A stretch of 64,000 bases of DNA from UMGS1696 sp964621165. Its GTDB lineage: Bacteria; Bacillota; Clostridia; Oscillospirales; CAG-272. Position 1 is the stretch's first letter, and the number at the start of each line of letters is the position of its first letter. Below, in pieces: positions 7,587 through 16,276 of this stretch. The notes under the pieces are model-generated. The model was not told the origin of the DNA. It did no database searches and saw only the letters and a list, made by a program, of their open reading frames with translations. The DNA lies in assembly GCA_964621165.1 (NCBI GenBank), contig CAZULC010000008.1:17172-81171 (forward strand), written 5' to 3'. The position numbers were made by a program, and so were the translations under genes.

Positions 7587-8840
7587 TTAGTCCTGTCCGA
7601 ACCGCTTGATTTCTTCGTTTCCTTCAACCAAAGCGCCGCAGAATCCCGCTTCCTCGAGCTTGGAGTACAGCTTGCCCAGCTTCTTCACAGCCGCGAACAG
7701 AGCCACGTCGTACTCGCCCCGTAGCTTCTCCGCGTGAACCAGAGCGTCGGTGAAGTTTTCTTCATTGTAAATCAGGGCCAGCTTCGGCTTTTTCTGTGGA
7801 ATCGAGTACTTTCCCTCGAGCAGAATCATTGCAATCCGCTCAAAACCTATGGAAAATCCCACAGCCGGAATTGATTCGCCGAGGAACTTGCCGATGAGGT
7901 CGTCGTACCGTCCGCCGCCGCCGATTGCACCTTTGAAGTCCGGGCTGGAAATTTCGAACACCGTACCCGTGTAGTACCCCTGACCGCGTACAAGTGTCAT
8001 ATCGTAAACCACATTGTACTTCCGCTTGCCCCCGCCGGAGTCCGCAACCTTTTCCGAAGCCGCGATAATTTTTCTCAGGTTGTCGATTGACTCGCACTGC
8101 CCGCATAGCTCCTCCGCGTCCTCCAGCGTAAACGGAGTCTTGCTCACGGATGAAATAAGACCGTCAACCTTTTCGGGATCGTAACCTTTACCGTATAGCT
8201 CAGCACGAATTTCGTCAAAGCCAATTTTGTCCAGCTTGTCAAGGGAAATGCAGATTGAATCGCAGTCGCCTTCACCAAATCCGGCTTTCATGATGATTGC
8301 TTTGAGCAGCCGACGGTCGTTGATACGGATGTCGAACCGCTCAAAGCCGATGTTTTCCAGAGCCTTCGCGGTGGTGGAAATCAGCTCAACCTCAGCCGTC
8401 CAGCTGTCCGAACCGATGATGTCGATGTCGCACTGGACAAACTCCCGCATACGCCCTTTCTGCGGACGCTCAGCCCGGTAAACCTTGTCAATCTGTATAA
8501 CCTTGAAGGGACTGGACAACTTGGCACGGTTGTTGGAATAGTACCTCGTCAGGGGCAGGGTAAGGTCGTAGCGCAGTCCCATGTCGGAAATTTCCCGCTC
8601 GTCACCGCACTTTAAAGCTTCCTCTAACTTGTCCCCGCGCTTCATTATTTTAAAAATCAAATTCAGGTTCTCACCGCCGTCGCTCTTGTCGAGGTTTTCG
8701 ATGTCCTCTATAATAGGCGTTGTAATCCGCTCAAATCCGCATGAACGGTAGGTCTCGAGAATGGTGTTTTGCAGGTAGTCGCGAATCAAAACTTCATTCG
8801 GAAGATAATCCGCGCAGCCTTTTACAGGGGTAATTTTCAT
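7587..8840 (-). CDS. hisS: histidyl-tRNA synthetase, divergent type
   Basis: A class II aminoacyl-tRNA synthetase of 417 aa that charges tRNA-His. The histidine-binding region LVRGQGYYTGTVFE and the GGGRYDDL motif are clear, and a C-terminal anticodon-binding domain (from about residue 330) separates it from the paralogue HisZ. Motif 2 reads GRMREFVQCDIDIIG and a later segment reads IRINDRRLL; these resemble archaeal/eukaryotic HisRS more than the usual bacterial RQFHQLGVE type. In the signature normally written RGLDYY the Asp is Gly here. It is a single gene with no visible T-box leader. Confidence 0.88.
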   Translation of the reverse strand: MKITPVKGCADYLPNEVLIRDYLQNTILETYRSCGFERITTPIIEDIENLDKSDGGENLNLIFKIMKRGDKLEEALKCGDEREISDMGLRYDLTLPLTRYYSNNRAKLSSPFKVIQIDKVYRAERPQKGRMREFVQCDIDIIGSDSWTAEVELISTTAKALENIGFERFDIRINDRRLLKAIIMKAGFGEGDCDSICISLDKLDKIGFDEIRAELYGKGYDPEKVDGLISSVSKTPFTLEDAEELCGQCESIDNLRKIIAASEKVADSGGGKRKYNVVYDMTLVRGQGYYTGTVFEISSPDFKGAIGGGGRYDDLIGKFLGESIPAVGFSIGFERIAMILLEGKYSIPQKKPKLALIYNEENFTDALVHAEKLRGEYDVALFAAVKKLGKLYSKLEEAGFCGALVEGNEEIKRFGQD

Positions 8841-8927
8841 ATTTTTTCCTTCAATTTAGTCTAAATTATAAATAATATTTTACAATATTTCCGCCGGTTT
8901 GTCAATAGGTTTCGATCAATCTTGCGC

Positions 8928-9699
8928 TCATAACTCCTCTATTATTTTGATGGATGTTGTGATTAAATCATACCGCACATTTTTCTGTCCGTTCCAGTCC
9001 TGGGAGTCCCATTTTTCGCCGCTCACGTTGTCTCCCGCGTAAAGAAGCTGTGCCAGCGGAATGCCGTAATACTTCGACACCGCAAAAAACGCCGCCGTCT
9101 CCATTTCAACCGTAACGCAGCCCTCGCCTCGCCTTAGCTCAACCATTTCCGGTGTTTCCCGCTACATAGCGTCAGTCGTCCATGTTTTTCCGGTTGTGAA
9201 CGGTATTCCAAATCTCTCAAGAACCGATATGACGGAATCCACGGTTTCACTGTGACACTCAACCTCGCGGGATGGTGGTAAATAATGGTATGACGCCTCT
9301 TCATCCCTAACGGCGGAGGTGGGAACTATATATAATCTCCCCAACCTTTGAGTCATGTTTCAGCGATCCGGCAGCACCGCAGATGATGAATTTTTCGCAG
9401 CCCATAGCGTGTAATTCTTCAATTGTACCAGCCGCACCGGGAGAAGTGGAAAACGGCATCGTTATACAAATTTTCCCAACGGATGAACAATACTCATATA
9501 TGGGAATGTCCAAAACCTCCGAATGTAAATATCCGATAATGGGAAGCTTCTTTTCTTCGGCAAGCTGCTCAAGTTCCCTGCGGGGAAACGTGATAACGCA
9601 CCTTTCGTGAAGGGTTTTTGCCAAAAAATCCCCGGGTTTTATTATAGGATTCCTGCCTGTGTCGTACTCGCAAACAGGATATTCGTGTCTGATTATCAT
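8928..9699 (-). pseudogene. nucleoside (uridine/purine) phosphorylase, disrupted
   Basis: Three consecutive fragments together make one PNP/UDP-type phosphorylase. The N-terminal part (9699 to about 9310) contains the phosphate/nucleoside-site pattern ICGAAGSL. A frameshift in an ATATATA stretch near 9320-9335 moves the frame to IVPTSAVRDE. A TAG at 9162-9164 then replaces the Tyr expected in TDAMYRETPEMV, and the C-terminal part carries GCVTVEMETAAFF, the conserved substrate-binding MExxA region. With two independent lesions it is unlikely to make a working enzyme unless these are sequence errors. Confidence 0.85.
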
Positions 9700-9744
9700 A
9701 TTTTACTATCTAATTTTTCCGATTAGGCAGGTGGAACAGCCAAA

Positions 9745-10218
9745 TCACAAAATCTCCTCCATAAACTGCCGCTGTGGAGCCATACCCATGCTTTCGTAAA
9801 ACCGCCGCGCGTCCTCGTTGAAGTACCACACGTTCAGCGTAATGTTGTAGCACCCGCACTCCTTCGCAAATCCACGGACGTAATCGTACAAAATTGAGCC
9901 AATGTGACAGTGACGGCAGGTCTCGTCCACGCAAAGGTCATCGATGTATAAGGTTTTCACGTCGGTCATCATCCCGTCGCCTACAAACTGCCTGAACACG
10001 CAGAACGCGTACCCGGAAACCTTGTCGTTCTCATCAACCGCTACAAACACGGGAGTCTTTTCACTTGATATTATGCCCACAACCTCGTCCGGCGTATATT
10101 TTGTAGCAGCCTTAAATAAATCCGGTCTGCCGTTGTGGTGTATCAGATTCACCTGACTGAGCAGGTCGAGAATTTTCGGAATATCCCGCTCAGCCGCTTT
10201 TCTCACAGTATAGTTCAT
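9745..10218 (-). CDS. GNAT family N-acetyltransferase
   Basis: A 157 aa GNAT fold protein that transfers an acetyl group from acetyl-CoA to an unknown amine. The acetyl-CoA pyrophosphate-binding region appears as DLCVDETCRHCHIGSILYDYV (around residues 90-110) and is followed by LNVWYFNEDARRFYESMG, the usual C-terminal GNAT pattern. The expected R/QxxGxG/A signature is degenerate (RHCHIGS). The start overlaps the radA stop by 4 nt (ATGA), so it is co-translated with radA. Confidence 0.85.
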   Translation of the reverse strand: MNYTVRKAAERDIPKILDLLSQVNLIHHNGRPDLFKAATKYTPDEVVGIISSEKTPVFVAVDENDKVSGYAFCVFRQFVGDGMMTDVKTLYIDDLCVDETCRHCHIGSILYDYVRGFAKECGCYNITLNVWYFNEDARRFYESMGMAPQRQFMEEIL

Positions 10219-11654
10219 AAGTCCACCTTCATCTTATCTTTGTTTTTATTTTTCTCGTTTGCCGCCAATAATTTTAACGCGTCGTAAATGCCGGATAGCG
10301 GAATTATCTCCACCCCGGACTCCCTCAGCAGCTTCTCATTTTTTAAGGCTGACCGCTTCGGCAGTGCGATTTTCGTAAATCCCAGCCTGTACGCCTCGTT
10401 AACCCGCTGTTCAATGGACGCAACTGCTCGGAATTCGCCGGATAACCCAACCTCGCCGAATGCTATCACGTCGTCAGGCACCGGAATATCACGCAGGGAC
10501 GAAATCAGCGCGAGACATGCGGCGGCGTCAATTGCAGGCTCGTCCAGTCTCAGACCGCCGATCACGTTGAGGTATACATCAGTCGAAGAAAACTTCAGCC
10601 CCAGCCGCTTCTCAAGCACCGCCAAAAGCAGGCACATGCGGTTGTAGTCAAGTCCGTTTGAGGTTCGGCGGGGAGCGGGGAAGGTTGTGGGTGACACAAG
10701 AGCCTGAATTTCCGCAATCAGAGGCCGACTTCCTTCCATTATGCACACCGCACAGCTTCCGCTCACACCAACGGGTCGTCCCTCCAGCAGCATGGCAGAC
10801 GGGTTTGCCACTTCCTCAAGTCCGTCCTCGCCCATGTCGAATACGCCTATTTCATTTGTAGAACCAAACCGGTTCTTTATCGCACGGACGATTCTGTGAG
10901 GCTGACGTCGGTCCCCCTCGAAATACAAAACCGCGTCAACCATGTGTTCCAGCACTTTCGGACCCGCGATTCCGCCTTCCTTGTTCACGTGGCCCACGAT
11001 AATCACGGAGGCGCCGTCGGTTTTCGCTTTGTCAATCAGCAGGGACGAACACTCCCGCACCTGAGTCACGCTTCCGCTCATGGAGTTTGACGCGTCGGTG
11101 TACATGGTCTGGATGGAGTCCACAATCATCACATCCGGCTTGATTTTGTCATACTCCGCGATAATCTCCGATATGTCGGTCTCCGTCAAAACGTAGAGGT
11201 ATTCGGCTTTTACACCAAGTCTGTCCGCACGCATTTTCAGCTGACCCTTCGATTCCTCGCCGGAGACATACAGAACCTTGCAGGAGTCGCCAATCTGCCC
11301 ACATAGTTGCATGAGAAGCGTTGACTTTCCGATTCCTGGTTCCCCTGCTAATAGAACAACCGACCCTTCAACCATGCCTCCGCCCAAAACCCGGTCAAGC
11401 TCTCCGATTCCGGTGCTGTGTCTGAGGTAGTCCGGCATGGTAAAGTCACCGAATTTCACCGCGTGCTCCGGCTCCCGACCCCGTACTCTTGTGCCTGAGG
11501 ATGACTTAAGCCCGCTTTTCGGTGCCGTTGGGATTTGGGTGTAGGTCTCCTCGGAAAAGGAATTCCACGCCCCGCATGATGGACACTTGCCCAGCCATTT
11601 TGCGCTTTGGTAGTCGCACTCACTGCAAACGTAAACTGTTTTTGACGATTTCAT
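10215..11654 (-). CDS. radA: DNA repair protein RadA
   Basis: RadA (Sms) is a RecA-like ATPase and branch-migration helicase in recombination. The 479 aa protein has a C4 zinc finger (C10, C13, C24, C27), Walker A GEPGIGKST at 104-112, the family-specific KNRFG motif near residue 262 and a C-terminal Lon-protease-like domain (without protease activity). SD AGGTG precedes ATG 11654. The four-base overlap with the downstream GNAT gene makes a two-gene operon. Confidence 0.96.
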   Translation of the reverse strand: MKSSKTVYVCSECDYQSAKWLGKCPSCGAWNSFSEETYTQIPTAPKSGLKSSSGTRVRGREPEHAVKFGDFTMPDYLRHSTGIGELDRVLGGGMVEGSVVLLAGEPGIGKSTLLMQLCGQIGDSCKVLYVSGEESKGQLKMRADRLGVKAEYLYVLTETDISEIIAEYDKIKPDVMIVDSIQTMYTDASNSMSGSVTQVRECSSLLIDKAKTDGASVIIVGHVNKEGGIAGPKVLEHMVDAVLYFEGDRRQPHRIVRAIKNRFGSTNEIGVFDMGEDGLEEVANPSAMLLEGRPVGVSGSCAVCIMEGSRPLIAEIQALVSPTTFPAPRRTSNGLDYNRMCLLLAVLEKRLGLKFSSTDVYLNVIGGLRLDEPAIDAAACLALISSLRDIPVPDDVIAFGEVGLSGEFRAVASIEQRVNEAYRLGFTKIALPKRSALKNEKLLRESGVEIIPLSGIYDALKLLAANEKNKNKDKMKVDL

Positions 11655-11683
11655 TTTTCACCTATAAAAAGTCTATTTGTATT

Positions 11684-11712
11684 ATTATAACTCAAAACTC
11701 ACTCTGCGGCAA
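11684..11712 (-). promoter_or_regulatory. sigma-A-like promoter of radA
   Basis: On the minus strand TTGCCG (11707-11712) and TATAAT (11684-11689) are separated by 17 bp, about 30 bp upstream of the radA start codon. Confidence 0.7.
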
Positions 11713-11739
11713 GTGAAATATGTGAATTTTTGTCCGTAT

Positions 11740-12471
11740 TCATTTATTTTTGCAGGAAAACTCGAGAATTGACGAGAAAATCACCGCCGCAGTCTTCTCC
11801 CGGTATACGTCTGTCGAAAAAAGTGCCGATTCCTCCGGGTTCGAGAGAAATCCACACTCAACGAGAACCGCCGGCAGGGTCATCCGCTTGAGCAGGTATA
11901 TCGAGTGATTTGCGCATTTGGTCTGGCGTTCGTTGTCCGGCGACAGGTATTTTTTCGCGTAGGTCTGAATCATGTCCGCCGCCGTCTGACTGGCCTCGTT
12001 GTTTGGGGAGTAGTACACCTGAAGTCCCTTGTACTGCGGTTCGGTGAACTTGTTCATGTGTATGCTGACGAACAGCGCGGGGTTTGCTTCTTCCGTCATT
12101 CTGAGCCGGTTTCGCAAGTCGTAGGTCTTCTTCTTGCCCTTATAGGACTCCAAATCGTGGTAGTAGTCGTAGAGAAGCCGGTCATCCTCACGGGTCAGCT
12201 TATACTCCACCCCGAAAAGCGTACAAAGCTTGGCTATGTTTTTGCTGATTGCAAGATTCACATCCTTTTCGATGAGATTTTCCGAGCTTGCGCCTCCATC
12301 TTCTCCGCCGTGACCCGGGTCAATGACGAAAACCACGCTTTCCGCTTCATTCGGCGCAGGAGTGGCGTTTGACGGCTGGACCGCGTTTCTTCCGGCTTCG
12401 TTCATCCCGAACAACACGCAGAAGCTGAAAAACAAAAACGAAAAAATAACGTAATTGAGAATCTTTCTCAT
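11740..12471 (-). CDS. cwlD: N-acetylmuramoyl-L-alanine amidase, CwlD-like
   Basis: A 243 aa amidase_3 enzyme that cleaves the lactyl-amide bond between muramic acid and the peptide. It has an N-terminal membrane anchor/signal (about residues 7-23) and zinc ligands in VIDPGHGG, EKDVNL and SIHMN, with the catalytic Glu in LVECGFLSN. Size, domain content and single-pass anchor match CwlD, which makes muramic delta-lactam in spore cortex; in a spore former this is a reasonable but not proven assignment. It is monocistronic. Confidence 0.82.
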   Translation of the reverse strand: MRKILNYVIFSFLFFSFCVLFGMNEAGRNAVQPSNATPAPNEAESVVFVIDPGHGGEDGGASSENLIEKDVNLAISKNIAKLCTLFGVEYKLTREDDRLLYDYYHDLESYKGKKKTYDLRNRLRMTEEANPALFVSIHMNKFTEPQYKGLQVYYSPNNEASQTAADMIQTYAKKYLSPDNERQTKCANHSIYLLKRMTLPAVLVECGFLSNPEESALFSTDVYREKTAAVIFSSILEFSCKNK

Positions 12472-12527
12472 GGCAAAGTCCTCCGAACGTTTTTATAAAA
12501 TATATGCGCTCCCGCCGGAAGTATGAA

Positions 12528-12566
12528 CCAAGAGAAAACGCCGAAGTACATAAATACCTCAGCGTT
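12528..12566 (-). terminator. intrinsic terminator after the FtsX-type ABC operon
   Basis: On the minus strand a 12-bp stem AACGCTGAGGTA / TACTTCGGCGTT (two G-U pairs) with a 6-nt loop is followed by TTTTCTCTT. It lies about 20 nt after the ATPase stop at 12588. Confidence 0.8.
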
Positions 12567-12587
12567 AATATTAAACTGCATTAAAAA

Positions 12588-13319
12588 TCAATATCCCTGA
12601 ATGGTCTTCTTTGTTCCGCCGATGTAGTCCCGTTCCAGTGAGAGAATACCGTTGTCCATGCGGAAGATTCTGTCTGCGTGGTCGGCGATTGACAGGTCGT
12701 GCGTTACCATAATCAGCGTCTGACCCATCTCTTCCCGGGTCTTGAGGAGGAGCTTGAGAACCTCGTCGGCGTTATTCCGGTCAAGGTTTCCCGTAGGCTC
12801 GTCGGCGAACACGATGTCGGGCATGTTTATAAGTGCGCGTGCGATTGCGACTCTCTGCTGCTGACCACCGGACAGCTCTGACGGCAGGTGATTCAGTCGT
12901 TCAGTGAGCTGCAATGTCTCAACCAGACGGCGGAGGGTCTCCTGATATGACATTTCCGGCTTGTTGCACATCATTGTGGGAATCAGAATGTTCTCCAGTG
13001 CCGTGAACTGTGGAATAAGATTGTGTCTCTGGAACACGAATCCCATGTTCATTCCGCGGAACCGGCTCAGTTCATCCGCTGACATTTTTGTGATGTCCTG
13101 ACCACGGATGATAACACGTCCCGCGTCGCAGGAGTCAAGACCCGCGCAGATGTGCAGGAATGTGGATTTACCGGAGCCGGATGTACCGATGATTGCCACG
13201 AACTCTCCGGGTTCAACCTTGATGCTTACACGGTTTACGGCGGTGATTACTGTGTCGTACTGCTTGTACTGCTTGATAACGCTCTCAGTTTGCAGCATAT
13301 ATTCTATTGTGTCTGCCAT
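12588..13319 (-). CDS. ABC transporter ATP-binding protein (MacB/LolD/BceA-type)
   Basis: A 243 aa nucleotide-binding subunit with Walker A GTSGSGKST (about residues 44-52), signature LSGGQQQRVAIARAL (about 144-158), Walker B IVFADEPTGNLD and a TTHD-equivalent VTHD. The signature LSGGQ plus DEPTGNLD is characteristic of the mechanotransmission ABC group that pairs with FtsX-type permeases. It follows its permease gene with a 36-nt gap. No histidine kinase or response regulator gene lies beside it, so an antibiotic-peptide role is only a possibility. Confidence 0.93.
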   Translation of the reverse strand: MADTIEYMLQTESVIKQYKQYDTVITAVNRVSIKVEPGEFVAIIGTSGSGKSTFLHICAGLDSCDAGRVIIRGQDITKMSADELSRFRGMNMGFVFQRHNLIPQFTALENILIPTMMCNKPEMSYQETLRRLVETLQLTERLNHLPSELSGGQQQRVAIARALINMPDIVFADEPTGNLDRNNADEVLKLLLKTREEMGQTLIMVTHDLSIADHADRIFRMDNGILSLERDYIGGTKKTIQGY

Positions 13320-13355
13320 TTATATAAACCTAACCTTTCTCTGTATTTATGTGAA

Positions 13356-15626
13356 TCATTCGTCAGCGCCGTATTCCGCACCCGCACCGCCGTTCTGGAG
13401 TGAGTAGCGGTTCTTGTAGTAGCTGCGGAAGGGCAGATATGTTGAGAAGAATCCGCAGGCCACCGACATTACAATGCTCGTCAGAATTGCGTACCAAGGC
13501 ATGTAGAACATGTAGCGCACGTTTTCGTTGGTGAAGTAGGGCATAACCACGTTGTATATGTAGAACAGCAGATAGCTTCCCGCGTAGCTCAGGACGATTG
13601 ACACAACCAGCGACATCGCAGCCATTGTAAGACCGCCTTGGAGGTAAATCTGTTTGATCTCCTTCGCCACCGCTCCAATGGACTGTAGAATATTGAACTC
13701 CTTCTCACGCTTTGAGTAATACAGCGTCTGGGAGAAGAACCATACAAGCGGCGAGATGCACAGAATCATGATGGAGATAGCGATGTACAGCTCGTTGTAG
13801 TGCTTGTCAGCGGCGATGGTGTTTGACAGGGTGATGTCCTTGTTCGATACCTTAACGTCGCCGTAGGTGTGGCTCCATGCTCTCACTTCGGCGTAGAGCT
13901 GATTTACCTCATCGGTCGTGATGTCCCGCTCAACGTAGATGTTGAATGACGTTGCCTTGGGAGTCTTGTCCGTGATTGTATTGTAGTCCTCGAGATTCAT
14001 GAAAATTGGAGTTGAACCCGAGGGAATATCCTTGATTATTGCGCCGATTATGAAAGGATAGTAGTCATAATGGAAGTATGAAATCTGGTTTTTCAGGAGC
14101 GCACGTCCGGTAACATTGCTGTCCACTGCCTTGATTTGACCGGTTTTCTTTGAAATGTAAATCACGTCGCCTACGTTGAACTTGTATGTGGGAACGTTTG
14201 ATATTGCGTCGCCTATAACTACATATCCAGGCTGGAGCACGCTTGTGATGTCGCCCTCGTAGTCGTAGTCCTCGAGAATTCTCACCTGCTCCTCAGTCAT
14301 GGCTTTGAATACAATGTCGCTTGACACACGCCAGTTCTTATCGCCCGTGTCAAATTCCGTGCCGTTGTAGGTCACAAGATTTTTCAGCGCACGCACATTC
14401 TTGGACTCCACAATCATGTGGGACGCCACTTCATAAGCCTCGGTTGAGTTGTCGTTGATCTCCACAGCCCGCACTCCGTCAAGTGAATACAGCTCGGAGG
14501 ACATCAGCTCGTCATACTCAAAGCCGGACTCGGCGAGGTTCACTTCAAACTGCGGACGGGGATAGTATAGGTCGGTGGTGTAAATGTCCGCCATGTACAG
14601 ACCCATGATGAACAGCGCGCAGAACACGATAGCCGTGGTTAGAAGCTGAATATTGTACTTTCTGAATCTCCAGATGGAGTAGAACTCGTACTTTGTCGGG
14701 AACTTCTCCGCGAAAATGTTGAAGGAACGCATTGGGGAAGTGACAAGGTTTGAGTTATCCTCGGTGATAATCAGGGACATGGGGTTCTTCACCGACATGA
14801 CCTTCATGGGAGTCCAAACCGACGCTAAAATTACGATGAGCGTAAACAGGAATATCTTTAGTATGGACAGTCCGTTGAAGATAAAGCCGTAGCCCGACTG
14901 ACTGTAGATGAAGTATGAAATCAAAGTTGATATAAGGATTGACGGAATAAACGTCACCACAAATATCACAAACAGTTCCCAGAACGCCGTGGAGAAGAGC
15001 ATCTTGAAGTCCGCTCCGAAGGTGAGGTAAACGCCGTACTGGAACTTGTACTGGTTAATACGAATGTTGTAGAGTGATGTCAGCAGGAATATTGCCACAA
15101 CAAGTAGCACCAGCGTTATAAAGACAAACGTCACTGTGTTAGCCCTGATATTGTCCTTGAAGTTCATCAGCGGAGTTGTGGCCTTGCTGAATGTCTTGTC
15201 AGCGTCGCCGAGAGCCGCCAAATCCTTCTGATAGCTGTCGTTGAATCTCTTTAAGCAGAAGTCGAGATCTCCTGTGAAGTAGAGGTAGACGTCGTATCTT
15301 TCCTCTCCCGTGAACTCGTTGGTGTACTGCTCCGAATCAACTACATTGAATATAACGTCACTTTTGAAGACCGTGCCTTCGTCCGCGATGAGGTAACGCG
15401 CCTGGTCCTCGTTCAGTCCCTTAAGAACCATGTGATAGTTATACTCCTCCGTGACGTGCTGATATTCGACGTTGTTGTTGTTGTCCGCCGAAATCGACAT
15501 AATACCGTACAAAACCTGAACTATGATAATTGCGATGAAAAAGCATACGTACTGCTTGAAGTTGAAGAATACGCTTTTCCACGAGATAGTCAGGCTTCTT
15601 TTTAAGTATTCAAATACCTTTTCCAA
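13356..15626 (-). CDS. FtsX-like ABC transporter permease
   Basis: A 756 aa membrane protein with a first helix near residues 24-43, a group of helices at about 165-275, one at about 318-338, a large extracytoplasmic domain (about 340-610) and C-terminal helices ending near 735. The layout resembles BceB/FtsX-type mechanotransmission permeases. The only usable in-frame start is TTG 15626 and it has no near Shine-Dalgarno site; the strong AAGGAGG lies about 35 nt upstream (15660-15666) with no start codon at normal distance. Translation start is therefore uncertain. Confidence 0.85.
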   Translation of the reverse strand: MEKVFEYLKRSLTISWKSVFFNFKQYVCFFIAIIIVQVLYGIMSISADNNNNVEYQHVTEEYNYHMVLKGLNEDQARYLIADEGTVFKSDVIFNVVDSEQYTNEFTGEERYDVYLYFTGDLDFCLKRFNDSYQKDLAALGDADKTFSKATTPLMNFKDNIRANTVTFVFITLVLLVVAIFLLTSLYNIRINQYKFQYGVYLTFGADFKMLFSTAFWELFVIFVVTFIPSILISTLISYFIYSQSGYGFIFNGLSILKIFLFTLIVILASVWTPMKVMSVKNPMSLIITEDNSNLVTSPMRSFNIFAEKFPTKYEFYSIWRFRKYNIQLLTTAIVFCALFIMGLYMADIYTTDLYYPRPQFEVNLAESGFEYDELMSSELYSLDGVRAVEINDNSTEAYEVASHMIVESKNVRALKNLVTYNGTEFDTGDKNWRVSSDIVFKAMTEEQVRILEDYDYEGDITSVLQPGYVVIGDAISNVPTYKFNVGDVIYISKKTGQIKAVDSNVTGRALLKNQISYFHYDYYPFIIGAIIKDIPSGSTPIFMNLEDYNTITDKTPKATSFNIYVERDITTDEVNQLYAEVRAWSHTYGDVKVSNKDITLSNTIAADKHYNELYIAISIMILCISPLVWFFSQTLYYSKREKEFNILQSIGAVAKEIKQIYLQGGLTMAAMSLVVSIVLSYAGSYLLFYIYNVVMPYFTNENVRYMFYMPWYAILTSIVMSVACGFFSTYLPFRSYYKNRYSLQNGGAGAEYGADE

Positions 15627-15691
15627 AACCGAAAAAACGACAGCCTGCCGGGTCTGCCTTCCTCCTTGTAAAGTTGAAAGTTTTCTTATTA

Positions 15692-15700
15692 ATTATACCA
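15692..15700 (-). promoter_or_regulatory. extended -10 promoter of the FtsX-type ABC operon
   Basis: On the minus strand TGGTATAAT (TGn extended -10, 15692-15700) lies 66 nt upstream of the permease start codon. No good -35 is visible, as is usual for extended -10 promoters. The rest of the gap up to 15796 is A+T-rich with nothing else recognised. Confidence 0.55.
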
Positions 15701-15796
15701 TGAAACCGGACTAAAATATATTACATTTTGTGAACAACCAAATTACGGGTAAAGATTATTCGTAAAAAAATATGTGCAAAAATTGTTAAAACTATA

Positions 15797-15830
15797 CAAA
15801 AACCCGTAAATCCTCCTAAGGAAATACGGG
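15797..15830 (-). terminator. intrinsic terminator of the aromatic operon
   Basis: On the minus strand CCCGTA ... TACGGG (arms 15825-15830 and 15803-15808), with an inner TCC/GGA stem, is followed by TTTTT. It starts 8 nt after the aroQ stop and closes the aro operon. Confidence 0.85.
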
Positions 15831-15837
15831 ATAGACC

Positions 15838-16266
15838 TCATTTGTTGTCCCGGAGCCACAGAATGGCTTCAGCGTATCCATCGAGTCCGTGTCCGGCTAT
15901 AGTCTTCTTTGCAGCGAGTGAAACATAGGAGAAGCGTCTGAACTCCTCCCGGGAATTTACGTCGGAAATGTGTACTTCAACCGTGGGGATTCCCACAGCC
16001 TTTAGCGCGTCCAGTATCGCCACGCTTGTATGGGTGTATGCCCCGGGATTTATAACAATTCCGTCGTACTTGCCGTAGGCCAATTGAATTTCGTCAACAA
16101 TGTCCCCTTCGTGATTTGACTGGAAGCATTTGTACTCGATTCCGCCGTCTTTGCAGGTTCTGTCAATCAGCTCGAGAAGGGCGTTATAGTCCTTTTTTCC
16201 GTAAATATCCGGCTCGCGGATGCCCAGCATATTTATGTTCGGTCCGTTTATGATAAGCAGTTTCAT
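15838..16266 (-). CDS. aroQ: 3-dehydroquinate dehydratase, type II
   Basis: Converts 3-dehydroquinate to 3-dehydroshikimate (step 3 of the shikimate pathway) in the cytoplasm. The 142 aa length and the motifs LIINGPNINMLG (N-terminus), FQSNHEGDIVDEI, VINPGAYTHTSVAI and VEVHISDVNSREEFR are diagnostic of the small dodecameric type II enzyme. It is the last gene of the aro operon, 10 nt after the aroE-aroK fusion. Confidence 0.97.
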   Translation of the reverse strand: MKLLIINGPNINMLGIREPDIYGKKDYNALLELIDRTCKDGGIEYKCFQSNHEGDIVDEIQLAYGKYDGIVINPGAYTHTSVAILDALKAVGIPTVEVHISDVNSREEFRRFSYVSLAAKKTIAGHGLDGYAEAILWLRDNK

Positions 16267-16276
16267 ATGTATCGCC

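Noticed and set aside
7587..8840. HisZ (ATP phosphoribosyltransferase regulatory subunit) rather than HisRS
   Set aside because: A C-terminal anticodon-binding-like domain and an intact catalytic Arg in the RG-x-x-YY motif are present, and no his biosynthesis genes are near.
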